The position numbers and the translations under genes are program-made. Below are positions 33,038 through 42,582 of a DNA stretch of 64,000 bases, one piece after another; within the stretch, counting starts at the first letter, position 1; each line of letters starts with the position of its first letter. The notes under the pieces are model-generated. The model did not search any database. It saw only the letters and a program-made list of their open reading frames with translations, and was not told the origin of the DNA. Origin of the DNA: Verrucomicrobiota bacterium (GTDB taxonomy: Bacteria > Verrucomicrobiota > Verrucomicrobiia > Limisphaerales > UBA9464); contig JAFLEF010000033.1 in NCBI GenBank assembly GCA_017309115.1, positions 22,801 to 86,800 on the forward strand, in the 5' to 3' direction.

Positions 33038-35869
33038 ATGTTGAAACTGTCTCGTCTCCTCAGCCTGTTGCTGCTCTTCGCTGCCGTCCAGCCGGCCCTC
33101 TCACAGTCGCCGAGCCAGGTCGCCGAAGAAGAGTCCGTCCGTCGCCAGGAAAAACTGATTCTCCTTCGCAAGACCATTGAAGCCGCGCAAGCGGCCAATG
33201 TGGCTAAGGATTATCAGGCCACTGCCAAACTTTACGAAGACGCTTGGACCTTAACGGACCAGCTGGGATCTGCGGCGGAGGCGGAACGGGCAACGGTACG
33301 AACTGGCTTGTCAGCGGCTCGACTGGCACTCGCGACCGCAGCCGCCAAACGAGGAGACTATCGCGAAGCCAATACTCAAGTGACGAGAGCGTTGAAGGTC
33401 GACCCTTCCAACGCCGCCGCCCAGAGTTTCAAGGACGAGAATGACAAACGGATGGCCAATTTGGTTGGAAAATTGCCGTCGGAGGAGGCCCTAGCTCAGA
33501 TCCCGCCCGCCAAGGCACAGGACCTGAAGGCTGCCACCCTGGCCCAAGACGGCAAACTGCTGTTCGAAGCGGGTAAGTTGGATGAGGCCGAAAAGTTGCT
33601 TCTCGAGGCCAAGGCTTTGCAGCCGGAGAATCGGACCGCCAATTACTACCTGGAACTTCTTCAGCAAGCACGGTTTGGCCGGGCGGCGCAGGTAAAGAAA
33701 CTCACTACGCGCGAGATGCTACTCGAAGTGGAGCAAGCTTGGAGTCTTCCGAAGAACAGCCTTCCCAATGCAAATCCCTTCGCGCGGACCAATCTGATCT
33801 ACACTGGTGCGGGCCGCCAGATGATCCAAAACAAGTTGGATCGAATCATCCTCAACGAAGTGAAGTTCGACGGCGTACCTCTCTCCGAGGTTGTCAAATA
33901 CCTCGATGAGCAGGCGCGCGCACGGGACCCGGAAAAGAGAGGCCTTAACTTCATTATCAACTCAACGATGGACGTGGTGAGTGCTTCGGCGGTTCCCCAG
34001 ATTGATCCGAATACTGGCGCACCGATTCCCGCCGCTCCCGCTGAACCGGTCGACCTCAATAGTGTCATCATTCGACTCAGCCCAGGCTTGAGGAACATTC
34101 GATTGGCCGATGCCATCGACGCGATTGCCAAAGTGGCCGAACGGCCCCTGAAGTATTCTATCGAAGACTACGCGATCGTGTTCACTCAGAGACTTCCGGA
34201 GTCCCCTCAGTTGTACACTCGTTCGTTCCGAGTTGATCCCAACACGTTCATGCAAGGTCTGGAGGCTGTTGTCGGCTTCCCCTTTGGTAACCTTCAGGTT
34301 GGTGGTGGCGGCGGCGGTGGTGGTGGTGGCGGCGGCGGCGGCGGCGGTGGCGGCGGTCAAGGAGGACAGGGTGGCATTTTCACCGTCCCCCGTGTTGAGG
34401 CTTCTTCGGGTGTAGCTCAAGGCGGCGGTGGTGGTGGTGGTGGTGGTGCTGTCGGCGGCGGCGGCCAAGGCGGCCAAGGTGGGGCGGGCATCAGCAACGT
34501 CACTCGCACCAATGAAATGGCCAACGTCCAGATCATGGTTCGCAACTTCTTCACGGCGTGCGGTGTAAACTTTCCGATCACTGCGCTCCCCGGCCAGGGC
34601 GGCGCCGGATTTGGCCAGCAGCAGGCGTTCGGAGCTAACGGATTGGTGGATCCCAATGCCAACCAAAAGGCCCTCTTCTTCAACGATCGAACGGGTATCC
34701 TCTTCGTTCGAGCGACTCTCTCTGATCTCGATATCATTGAGAAAGCGATTGAAGCGTTGAACGTCGCTCCCCCGCAGGTGGAGATCGAAGCCAAGTTTGC
34801 CGAAGTCACCCAGTCCGATGCGAAAGCGTTGGGATTCCAATGGTGGTTCGGTAACTGGACAGTCGGTGGGGATCGCGTCGGTGTTCAGGGCGGTACAGCG
34901 CCGTCCATGGGAAGTCCTGCGACTTCCGGATCCGCCGCCAATCCTTACGGAACATTCCCTGGCGTGCCTTTCTCGTCTGGCGTGCCCGGAGTTCCGGATA
35001 ACTTGGTCAACACTACGATCCCGCCCGCCAGTACCGATGGCAATTTGACCGGCGGACTTCGAAACACCTACACGGATGCGAATCGCAACACGACGACCAT
35101 CCCGACCGTGGCGACGATTACCGGTATTCTGACAAATCCCCAGTTCCGGGTCGCGATCGCCGCTCTGGAGCAGCGCGATGGTGTCGATCTGTTGGCCGCT
35201 CCTAAGGTGACCACGTTGAGCGGACGCCAAGCGCAGATTGTTACTGCCGACGTGCGGACGATCGTAACCGGCGTCAACATCCAGCAGACTGCTAGCGGTG
35301 GCGCCGGCAACACCGCTGCTGGGGGATTCAATAACGGTGGTGGTGGTGTGGCACCCGCGGCCAACTACAACGTTCAAACCATTCCCTTCGGACCGGAGTT
35401 GAACGTGATTCCCTATGTGTCGGCGGACGACGTGTCGATCCAAATGACCTTGATTCCCGTTGTGACCGACTTCGTGGGATACGACGATCCCGGTCCGTTC
35501 GTTCCGCAGGCCCAATCGGTGGCCGGCAATACCGTCGGCATTCCTTTGACGGCGACTCTGCCGCTGCCGCGCCTACGGACCCGCCAGGTGGTTACCTCAG
35601 CCATTGTGTGGGACGGTCAAACGGTGGTTCTGGGTGGATTGATTGCTGAAGACACCCGTAAGGCCCGCGACAAGGTTCCTATCTTGGGTGACCTTCCCTT
35701 GGTCGGACGTCTGTTCACCAGCGAGGCCTCGGCCACCGTCAAAAAGAACCTTCTGATCTTCGTGACTCCGACGATCATCGATCCCTCAGGGCGTCGCGTT
35801 AATGATCCAAACGCGATGCCGTACGATCCGAATACCATTCCTCCGCAGTCCGGAGCACGTTCCAAGTAA
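33038..35869 (+). CDS. type IV pilus secretin-like outer-membrane protein (Amuc_1098 type)
   Basis: The 943-residue protein has a signal peptide (LLSLLLLFAAVQPALSQ), a helical TPR-like region (residues about 30-215), an N-domain region (about 270-390) and a C-terminal secretin domain (about 700-925) with VDLLAAPKVTTLSGRQAQIV and VPILGDLPLVGRLFTS motifs, ending NLLIFVTPTIIDPSGRR. Two glycine tracts (about 34300-34376 and 34423-34482) form long GGT/GGC repeats between the N-domains and the secretin part. It forms an outer-membrane ring for pilus or substrate passage. Length exceeds PilQ because of the TPR region and glycine loops. Confidence 0.9.
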   Translation: MLKLSRLLSLLLLFAAVQPALSQSPSQVAEEESVRRQEKLILLRKTIEAAQAANVAKDYQATAKLYEDAWTLTDQLGSAAEAERATVRTGLSAARLALATAAAKRGDYREANTQVTRALKVDPSNAAAQSFKDENDKRMANLVGKLPSEEALAQIPPAKAQDLKAATLAQDGKLLFEAGKLDEAEKLLLEAKALQPENRTANYYLELLQQARFGRAAQVKKLTTREMLLEVEQAWSLPKNSLPNANPFARTNLIYTGAGRQMIQNKLDRIILNEVKFDGVPLSEVVKYLDEQARARDPEKRGLNFIINSTMDVVSASAVPQIDPNTGAPIPAAPAEPVDLNSVIIRLSPGLRNIRLADAIDAIAKVAERPLKYSIEDYAIVFTQRLPESPQLYTRSFRVDPNTFMQGLEAVVGFPFGNLQVGGGGGGGGGGGGGGGGGGGQGGQGGIFTVPRVEASSGVAQGGGGGGGGGAVGGGGQGGQGGAGISNVTRTNEMANVQIMVRNFFTACGVNFPITALPGQGGAGFGQQQAFGANGLVDPNANQKALFFNDRTGILFVRATLSDLDIIEKAIEALNVAPPQVEIEAKFAEVTQSDAKALGFQWWFGNWTVGGDRVGVQGGTAPSMGSPATSGSAANPYGTFPGVPFSSGVPGVPDNLVNTTIPPASTDGNLTGGLRNTYTDANRNTTTIPTVATITGILTNPQFRVAIAALEQRDGVDLLAAPKVTTLSGRQAQIVTADVRTIVTGVNIQQTASGGAGNTAAGGFNNGGGGVAPAANYNVQTIPFGPELNVIPYVSADDVSIQMTLIPVVTDFVGYDDPGPFVPQAQSVAGNTVGIPLTATLPLPRLRTRQVVTSAIVWDGQTVVLGGLIAEDTRKARDKVPILGDLPLVGRLFTSEASATVKKNLLIFVTPTIIDPSGRRVNDPNAMPYDPNTIPPQSGARSK
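34300..34482 (+). repeat. GGT/GGC microsatellite encoding polyglycine in the secretin
   Basis: About 24 glycine codons in near-continuous GGT/GGC (34300-34376), a short unique stretch, then a second run (34423-34482). The triplet unit can slip in replication without changing frame, so loop length may vary between strains. Such tracts are flexible linkers in the protein. Confidence 0.85.
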
Positions 35870-35999
35870 CCTTTGGGAACGAAATTGACGAGTTCGAGAC
35901 CGACACTGTGTGAACAATGACCGAACTGTGTTGCGAATGTTTGCGGAAGTGAACGAGACTCCTATCGTCAATCCGTTTTCACTGCGGCACGGCTCCGGT

Positions 36000-37904
36000 A
36001 TGACGGCTACGACTATGCCAAGTACGACAAGAAATTTTGCTGGCTCGCGTTCCGTGCTCCGGCGATGGCTTCCACTTACAATGGGGATGCTAGCGGGGAT
36101 TGGGGTTTCGGCTGGAACACCATTCGTCCCAGAAGGAGCGCAGTATCAGGCGGCTGGATCTGTGGTGGGCGATCAAGTATCACCAGTTATCGCATTCCGT
36201 CCCTCGGGGGGCTGGCTGGCTTGGCAAGATAACAGCACGGATGGGGTCGGTTTCGGAATCAGCGCTCGCCGTCTCACCAGCCAACTGACGGGTCTCAGCT
36301 CATTCCGAGTCAATGAAACCACCGTTGGCGACCAGGAGAATGTCCAAGTCGTACTTCTCCCTGATGGCGGAGCCTTCTTGGTCTGGCAGAGCGGTACTCC
36401 TGGTGCCCAGTCAGTCATGGGACGAATCCTTAAGCCGGATGGAAAGTTCGCCGCCGGGGAGTTCTTGATCTCAGGTGGCAATACGGTGAACAACCGAGAA
36501 CCATCTATCGCCATCAACAAGGACGGAACAGTGCTGGTGGTTTGGGCATCGGATGCTGGTGACGGCAACATGCTGGGCGTTCAGGGGCAGCTGTACACCA
36601 CTGCTGGAGTCCCCTCTGGTGGCTCCTTCGCGATCAACCAAGTTGCCAAATTCCATCAAAGGTCGCCTGCGGTCGCTTCGCTTTCAGACGGCAACTTCGT
36701 CGTGGTTTGGATTTCTGAACATCAGCGTTCAGAAAACAGTGTTGATGTCATTGCGAGGAAAATTAGTGCTTCCGGAGCCCCTCTGCAGAACGAATTTGTT
36801 GTCAATGTGACTTCTAAGCCGTGTGCCACCCCCACGGTGGCCCCTTTGATCGGCGGCGGATTCATGACGGCTTGGGCAGAACATGACTTCTCGGTCCCCG
36901 GTGCGGTTTGGGATGTTGTCGGACGGACCTATGGGGTGAGCGGACCGCTCGCTTCTCCGAGCTCCATCAACACTCGACGTCTGGGTTTCCAAGGCATGCC
37001 GAAACTTGCGGCAACTGCTGATGCGGTTCTGGCGGTGTATCGAAGCCAGGGAGGGGATGGTTATGGATCGGGTGTCTCCGGGCGTTGGCTGTCGGCGGAA
37101 GGCGAACCAACTGGAGAGGAGTTTGTCGTTAATACTCAGACTTCCGGTGACCAGTTAACTCCTACTGTGGCTTCTGATGGAGAGAATCGAATAGTCGCCC
37201 TCTGGAGCACCTTCGGCGGTTCTGCCCGAGGAATGGACATCGCTGGCCAGCGGTTCACTCGAGCTGCGATCCCTCTGGACGCCCCCTCCGCCCCCTACGT
37301 TTTCGCGGCGTCATCCTCACGGCTACTCATTACTTTCCCCGAACTGTCGGGTCTCCCGATCAAACAGTACGAATTGTATCTCAACGAGTCGGATGCGCCG
37401 ATTGTAGTCACCTCTGGGTCATATTCCTTGGGTGGGTTAGCGCCGAACTCGACCCATGTTGTTCGACTTGCCTATCAACTTCAGGATGGACGCAAATCGC
37501 CACTTTCCCAGGCAACCTCGGGCAAGACTTGGGGCGAAGACGGAAACGCAGATGGCCTTCCCGATGATTGGCAGACAATCACCTACGGAACGGACTCGTC
37601 GAAGTGGCCTTTACCCTTCACCGACTCCGATCAAGACGGGGCATCAGACCGGGAAGAGTTCCTAGCCGGGACTGACCCGAAATCGGCTCAAAGTGTTCTC
37701 CGGACTACCCTAACCAGCACGCAGCAAGGCGTACTCTTGAGCTGGAATTCCCGTCCCGGTGCTTTCTATCAGGTCCAAAGTTCAAGTGACCTAAAGGAAT
37801 GGACCAATATTGGTGCGGCTCGTCTCGCCGCCGGCGAGACCGATTCAATCCCGGTTGGCGATCAGCCGAACAACTCGTATTACCGCGTAAACCTTCTCCG
37901 TTGA
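36000..37904 (+). CDS. large secreted propeller-like protein downstream of the secretin
   Basis: From ATG at 36000 the protein has about 634 residues; a longer frame from GTG at 35910 lacks a leader. A basic signal peptide (VLRRWLPLTMGMLAGIGVSAG) is followed by about six repeats of 50-55 residues with the pattern GDQxxPxVAxLxDGGxxVVW (residues about 45-435), which suggests a beta-propeller. A fibronectin-like segment, a calcium-site-like stretch (DSDQDGASDREEFLAGTDP) and the terminal module (VQSSSDLKEWTN ... YYRVNLLR) complete it. It starts 131 nt after the secretin stop. No enzyme motif; a role in adhesion or at the cell surface is inference. Confidence 0.7.
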   Translation: MTATTMPSTTRNFAGSRSVLRRWLPLTMGMLAGIGVSAGTPFVPEGAQYQAAGSVVGDQVSPVIAFRPSGGWLAWQDNSTDGVGFGISARRLTSQLTGLSSFRVNETTVGDQENVQVVLLPDGGAFLVWQSGTPGAQSVMGRILKPDGKFAAGEFLISGGNTVNNREPSIAINKDGTVLVVWASDAGDGNMLGVQGQLYTTAGVPSGGSFAINQVAKFHQRSPAVASLSDGNFVVVWISEHQRSENSVDVIARKISASGAPLQNEFVVNVTSKPCATPTVAPLIGGGFMTAWAEHDFSVPGAVWDVVGRTYGVSGPLASPSSINTRRLGFQGMPKLAATADAVLAVYRSQGGDGYGSGVSGRWLSAEGEPTGEEFVVNTQTSGDQLTPTVASDGENRIVALWSTFGGSARGMDIAGQRFTRAAIPLDAPSAPYVFAASSSRLLITFPELSGLPIKQYELYLNESDAPIVVTSGSYSLGGLAPNSTHVVRLAYQLQDGRKSPLSQATSGKTWGEDGNADGLPDDWQTITYGTDSSKWPLPFTDSDQDGASDREEFLAGTDPKSAQSVLRTTLTSTQQGVLLSWNSRPGAFYQVQSSSDLKEWTNIGAARLAAGETDSIPVGDQPNNSYYRVNLLR

Positions 37905-37907
37905 CCC

Positions 37908-39401
37908 ATGCGTAACTTTTTTAAGGGAATATTGCTGGGGGTTCTCCTGCTGGCGACTGGCTACTCTAATCGAGCGTTCTCGCTGCTGGGGCCATTCGCA
38001 TCCTACCAGATTCCTAGTCTCAATTACGAAAGCCCATTCACCTCCATTGCAGCGCAGGGTGATATCGGCGGTCCAATGAATCTCACAGAGGAGTACCGAT
38101 GGGGCAGTCCTGTGCTGGTTTATGGTTTCGATTCAAGTTTCGTGGAGTATTTTGGTGCTGAAGGTGTAGCTGCAGTTGAAGCGGCAATAAAGGTCCTAAA
38201 CGACCTGCCAGCGACTAGCGCAATGAGCTCTTCGCTTTCGGAGTTTCCGTTAACTACTACCAGATTCAATTATACGGCCCAGCAGCTTAGGCTGAGAGAC
38301 ATTAAGTCTACCGTGCTGTCAATCGTTCTGCAGCAGCTAGGATTGGCATGTCCTGAGCGCTTTACGTGGACAATCTATCAGCAGAGGCCAATCGACGGCA
38401 CTGATCCTCAACAATACGTTTACAGTATCATTCAACGAAATTTCGATCCCGTAAATTTCCGACCGTCCGCGTATGTAAACAACACGCTCTACACATACCA
38501 GATTCTCCAAGTAAGTGCCGATCCCGACACTTGGGATTGCATGGAATTGGCGGTTGACGTTGCAAATCCGAACGTCAGCGTCGCGGCGACTGCCGGTCTG
38601 CAAGCAGGGGTGGTGGATCCCCGCGTTTATCAACAAGTCTACGGGGCACTGGACTTCGTCCAAGGGGGCTATGGATTGTTTTATAGTGGACTGACTCGTG
38701 ATGACGTAGCTGGACTCCGCTATATCTACCGACCTCAGAACACCAACTGGCAAAGTGCGCCAGTCGGTACGTTTGGAAGCGCCGCAATCTCGCCATGGGC
38801 AAACATTTCATTCCAGATCGTATATCCAAATCCGATCTCACCTTGGACCGTGGTGGGCGGACCCATTTTCGGTACGACTAACGTATTGGGCGTCACGACT
38901 GCCGGGTTCCTAAACACGGGCGGACGGGCAGGTCCGGGCAAACTCAGTTTTGTCCGAGTGGATACCGATCCCCTCTTGGGTCAATATTTGGTACCAGTGA
39001 CGATTAGCTACCCGGAGACCGTTATCGACCAAAGTGGCGTCGCAATAAGACAGGTTGCAGCTCGGACAATTCTAGCCCCAGATATAATCTTTTCAGCCCA
39101 AGACTTGGGAGCTTATCCAAACGATCCCGCGCCCTATGTTTACGGCGTTACCGGAACAACCTTTTTGCAAACGCCAAATCCTGGAGTGCCAACTGCTCAA
39201 GACGGGCCCGGAATAATAGAGACGGGGATTCAAATAATTCTAAGCAAGGTGGGACCATGGCTGTTCAATGTCCGAGACACTGATCAGCTGTCTGGGATAC
39301 GAGGATTTACATGGGGTAGCTTCGACGGTACCACGAATGCCCCGATAATTTATCCAGTAGGCGCGAGCGCCCAGGAATTGGAGTCGAGACTGTTCCCGTG
39401 A
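37908..39401 (+). CDS. secreted protein of unknown function, matrixin-like tail
   Basis: The 497-residue protein has a signal peptide (FFKGILLGVLLLATGYS) and no repeats. The segment STVLSIVLQQLGLAC and the later DDVAGLRYIYRPQ recall the helix and tail of matrixin-type metalloproteases, but the zinc-binding HExxHxxGxxH is absent: the corresponding histidines are not there. I therefore do not call it a protease. It begins 3 nt after the previous stop and is AT-richer than its surroundings, with ATA, AAT and TTA codons rare elsewhere. It may be an evolved former protease or a surface protein. Confidence 0.6.
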   Translation: MRNFFKGILLGVLLLATGYSNRAFSLLGPFASYQIPSLNYESPFTSIAAQGDIGGPMNLTEEYRWGSPVLVYGFDSSFVEYFGAEGVAAVEAAIKVLNDLPATSAMSSSLSEFPLTTTRFNYTAQQLRLRDIKSTVLSIVLQQLGLACPERFTWTIYQQRPIDGTDPQQYVYSIIQRNFDPVNFRPSAYVNNTLYTYQILQVSADPDTWDCMELAVDVANPNVSVAATAGLQAGVVDPRVYQQVYGALDFVQGGYGLFYSGLTRDDVAGLRYIYRPQNTNWQSAPVGTFGSAAISPWANISFQIVYPNPISPWTVVGGPIFGTTNVLGVTTAGFLNTGGRAGPGKLSFVRVDTDPLLGQYLVPVTISYPETVIDQSGVAIRQVAARTILAPDIIFSAQDLGAYPNDPAPYVYGVTGTTFLQTPNPGVPTAQDGPGIIETGIQIILSKVGPWLFNVRDTDQLSGIRGFTWGSFDGTTNAPIIYPVGASAQELESRLFP

Positions 39402-39421
39402 CCTAGACTGAGGACAAAACC

Positions 39422-42400
39422 ATGAGAATTTCGATAATCGCATTTGCCGCTGCCGCTCAAGCTCTGGTCTCGGCTATTTCCGCGCCAGCGCCTATTTACA
39501 TCAATGAGGGCGTGAATCCGAATCCCGTCGTTATTGATGCCACAATATTCTTAAACACTGGAACATTTACTATCGGCGCGCCCAACGGTGGATTCTTCAA
39601 TGACTTCCTGAGCCCCGTGAATCCATACGAGACTCAGAATACTCTATACTACACAAATACGTTTCGGATGTCGGCTGTTCCGGGTTTCAATCTGGAGTTC
39701 ATTAGTGATAGTGGAGTTCGTCGTCCTGCGGCCCAGGTTTACAATGCACCAGGTGCAACAATCAGTGCTGAGTTTTCTGATCTCGCTGCAAACCTCTTTT
39801 TTCCGAACACTATTTTTCCTCTCTACGGAGGGTTGGTGTCTATCAATGCTACAAATGTCATTAACAAGGGCACAATCGAGGGCTTTTACGCAGGAAGCAT
39901 CGAGATTCGCGGTGACAACGTCGATTTGAGTGCGAGTCGCGTGGGGTCTACGCCTCTCGATTTTAGCACGTTTAGAACTTGGAGATATATTCCCGACGCA
40001 AGCCGTTATCAGCCCTCCATCGGACTCGTCGACGAGACTTATTTTTCCCCGGAGACGAATGTTAGAGATATCTGGTGGCGGTATGGATTCTCTGCGCTGG
40101 ATCCACTTACATTTGCGGTAGAGCAGGTGGATGATTTCGGATTTACCAACCTCGTGGTCGATACCGGAGGTTTCTATATATACACTTTTTTGACAGACGA
40201 CCAGTCACCGGAAAACACCGACCCACCTTTTGCGAGTCTGACACTTCGTAATCCTGCTGTGTTCATGTGGACGAACCAGCCATCAGCCACAAATAAACAG
40301 ATCGAAGTGGTGTTTGTAGACAATCCTGACACTAACGTGCTTGTGGACGTAAGTTGGGCCAACGGGCCCAGTCGGGACTTCCCTGCCAAAACGGCCTTTA
40401 TCCGGTTCACCTCTGTGCAGCCGGACTTAATTAACCAAGGGGCGTCGACCGCGGTAACACAGTTTGTCATTGCAGACACCTTTGGATCGGCTCCTTTGAC
40501 TCAACTTCTTATCAATGGATTGACGCTCAATTCCCAGGCGCCGACCAATATTTTCGCGTTTCGAGCTTATCCGGATCGTTACAATCCAGCGCGTCCCATT
40601 GGTCCTATCACGACAAACGCAACTTTCTCTCCTTCGGTGTTTAACACATGGTTCGATGCTGCATTTGTGGATGGCTTTGAAATGACCAATGTGGTGACGA
40701 CAAATCTCTATGCCACTTACTCCGGTGAACTTGCGCGATTTCCATCCCAGAACCTAAACGACATCACTTTCATTCCAATTACTGATATTACTAGCGGAAC
40801 GATTTTCGATTTGATCGCCCCAACTCCAGTACCCGGGGCGTCGATTACGAATATCGCCGGACGAGTTGCCATTGACGCGAAGACGCTCGACCTTCGCAGA
40901 GCTCAGATTCAGGGCCAGGGAACAGTCTCAATCCGAGCGGACAATTTGAAGAGCAGTCGAGGGGCGGTCATTGACGCTCCGATTCTTAATTACGATTTGG
41001 GAAGCACCAATGGGGTGTTGGAGATTAGAGATCTTGCGAAATCGTCCGTATCTCGGTTTGGGGGAACGTTTGCCGTGTTTTCTACCACGTTTACGAACTC
41101 CTTCGACTACGTAACCAATACCCCAGGGACAACAAACGAAACAGGAGAAGTTGAACCCGGTGAGGAGGTTACAACGAATTTTGTGGCCATCTATCACGTG
41201 ACCGTTGTTCGGAATTTCTTGGATACCGCCCAGCAAACACTGTTGAACGACCTTATTCTCCGATCCAAGGCTGTTAGCATTCAGGATGAGATGCTTGTGG
41301 ACGGTCAATTCAGGACCACTGCGGAGAGTCTCAATCTACAGGGAGCGTTGGCGCTGACGGGCATTACGAATCTTACCGCGGCTAATTTGCCTAGCTTAAA
41401 GAATTTTTCGAACTCTGGGACTCTAACAGTTCCTTCCTTTATCGCGCTGGGTACTTCCCCCGGAGTCCCATTAGAAACGATAGAGAACTCGGGAGTTATC
41501 TTGTCCACTGCTTCCAGTTTTAACAGCAAGGAGTTCCTCTTGTCGGGGACGATTCTGGCTGAGGGAGGTAACATTGTGATTAATACGACCGACTTCCTAA
41601 GCGATGGTGGAACTTTGTCCGCCGCCAATGATGTCGTCATCACTGCGATCAATGCCGATCTTTCCGGAATAGCGACGTTCGCAGGGGGGCGAGTGACTTT
41701 GAACGTCACCGGCTCGGTGTCCGACGGCGGTTTAGATTTGCCGGGAGTTATTACCGCACCATACGGGTTTTCCCTTCCTATTAAGCCAGCCACGGGTGAT
41801 TTGCTGGGGACAACCTTGACTTTGGAATCGCCCGCGTTCGCTGAGGCAACGTCGTATTGGGCTGGTGAGGATCGGGGACCCTCTCGTGTCGGCTATACTA
41901 ACAACGTTGCGTTGGCGGCTCTGATTCTCAACGCTGGCGCTGGCGGTGTTGTCGGGATCGCTCCGATTGGTGAGAAAAATGCGATGTACGTCGAGACTTT
42001 GGACTTGTCGGATGAGATTCTGGTCGACTTGGAGAACTCACTCATTCTGGTCGAAGGTATGACGCTCTATTATGCCACCACGAGCCCCAATGTGGACCCG
42101 GCTTCGCTGGACGGATTTGTGACGGCGGGCGGGGGTACTCTCCGATGGGTTCAAGACGGCAGTTCGCCCACCGTGATCATGGTCGAGGTTTCCTCTGGAG
42201 ATGGCCGCGTGTTGCGAGTTCCGCGTTCGCTCCGCTTTAGCACTGTCTTGGATTCTGACGCAGATGGCGTTGCCAACGCCGATGACGCGTCACCATTCGA
42301 CTTGGTCGTAGTGAGCCAAGTGTCGTTGGTCGACGATGCGAATCCCGCGTTCGAGGTTCAATGGAACGCCGCTGCCGGACAGACCTACGAAGTACAGGCA

Positions 42401-42541
42401 ACCCAGAACCTCGCTTCAGGCGTTTGGGTGCCAGTTAAGGTGGTCACCAACAGTTCAACTAGCACTCAACGGGTAATTGTCCGAGATCCAGTGGATCCAG
42501 GTACCCCCTTGAAGGCCTATCGAGTAGTCGTTAAGCCTTAA
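39422..42541 (+). CDS. 1039-residue secreted adhesin-like protein ending the pilus block
   Basis: The protein has a signal peptide (FAAAAQALVSAISA) and long beta-rich stretches with many Asn, Thr and Gly (NSGTLTVPSFIALG, GTILAEGGNIVINTTDFLSDGG), like filamentous or parallel beta-helix adhesins. Near the end a DSDADGVANADDASPFD calcium-site-like stretch precedes the terminal module (FEVQWNAAAGQTYEVQATQNL ... YRVVVKP, quoted in parts). No enzyme motif. The first two thirds have lower GC than the rest of the window. The start lies 20 nt after the previous gene, and a strong terminator follows. A pilus- or surface-associated adhesin is my inference. Confidence 0.65.
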   Translation: MRISIIAFAAAAQALVSAISAPAPIYINEGVNPNPVVIDATIFLNTGTFTIGAPNGGFFNDFLSPVNPYETQNTLYYTNTFRMSAVPGFNLEFISDSGVRRPAAQVYNAPGATISAEFSDLAANLFFPNTIFPLYGGLVSINATNVINKGTIEGFYAGSIEIRGDNVDLSASRVGSTPLDFSTFRTWRYIPDASRYQPSIGLVDETYFSPETNVRDIWWRYGFSALDPLTFAVEQVDDFGFTNLVVDTGGFYIYTFLTDDQSPENTDPPFASLTLRNPAVFMWTNQPSATNKQIEVVFVDNPDTNVLVDVSWANGPSRDFPAKTAFIRFTSVQPDLINQGASTAVTQFVIADTFGSAPLTQLLINGLTLNSQAPTNIFAFRAYPDRYNPARPIGPITTNATFSPSVFNTWFDAAFVDGFEMTNVVTTNLYATYSGELARFPSQNLNDITFIPITDITSGTIFDLIAPTPVPGASITNIAGRVAIDAKTLDLRRAQIQGQGTVSIRADNLKSSRGAVIDAPILNYDLGSTNGVLEIRDLAKSSVSRFGGTFAVFSTTFTNSFDYVTNTPGTTNETGEVEPGEEVTTNFVAIYHVTVVRNFLDTAQQTLLNDLILRSKAVSIQDEMLVDGQFRTTAESLNLQGALALTGITNLTAANLPSLKNFSNSGTLTVPSFIALGTSPGVPLETIENSGVILSTASSFNSKEFLLSGTILAEGGNIVINTTDFLSDGGTLSAANDVVITAINADLSGIATFAGGRVTLNVTGSVSDGGLDLPGVITAPYGFSLPIKPATGDLLGTTLTLESPAFAEATSYWAGEDRGPSRVGYTNNVALAALILNAGAGGVVGIAPIGEKNAMYVETLDLSDEILVDLENSLILVEGMTLYYATTSPNVDPASLDGFVTAGGGTLRWVQDGSSPTVIMVEVSSGDGRVLRVPRSLRFSTVLDSDADGVANADDASPFDLVVVSQVSLVDDANPAFEVQWNAAAGQTYEVQATQNLASGVWVPVKVVTNSSTSTQRVIVRDPVDPGTPLKAYRVVVKP

Positions 42542-42545
42542 GCAA

Positions 42546-42577
42546 ACGGCCGCCGGAACCCGGCGGCCGTTTTTGTT
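42546..42577 (+). terminator. strong terminator of the pilus-surface operon, abutting coaE
   Basis: ACGGCCGCCGG (42546-42556) and CCGGCGGCCGT (42560-42570) form a perfect 11-bp stem with a 3-nt loop, followed by TTTTGTTT. It starts 4 nt after the previous stop and ends 5 nt before the coaE ATG at 42583. Confidence 0.92.
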
Positions 42578-42582
42578 TCGGC

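Noticed and set aside
34300-34482. repeat element insertion in the secretin gene
   Set aside because: The tracts are in frame and low-complexity; there are no flanking duplications or terminal inverted repeats.
33962-35515. 517-codon open frame opposite the secretin
   Set aside because: Poly-Thr/Ala and low-complexity shadow of the glycine tracts; no domain, and the plus-strand secretin is clear.
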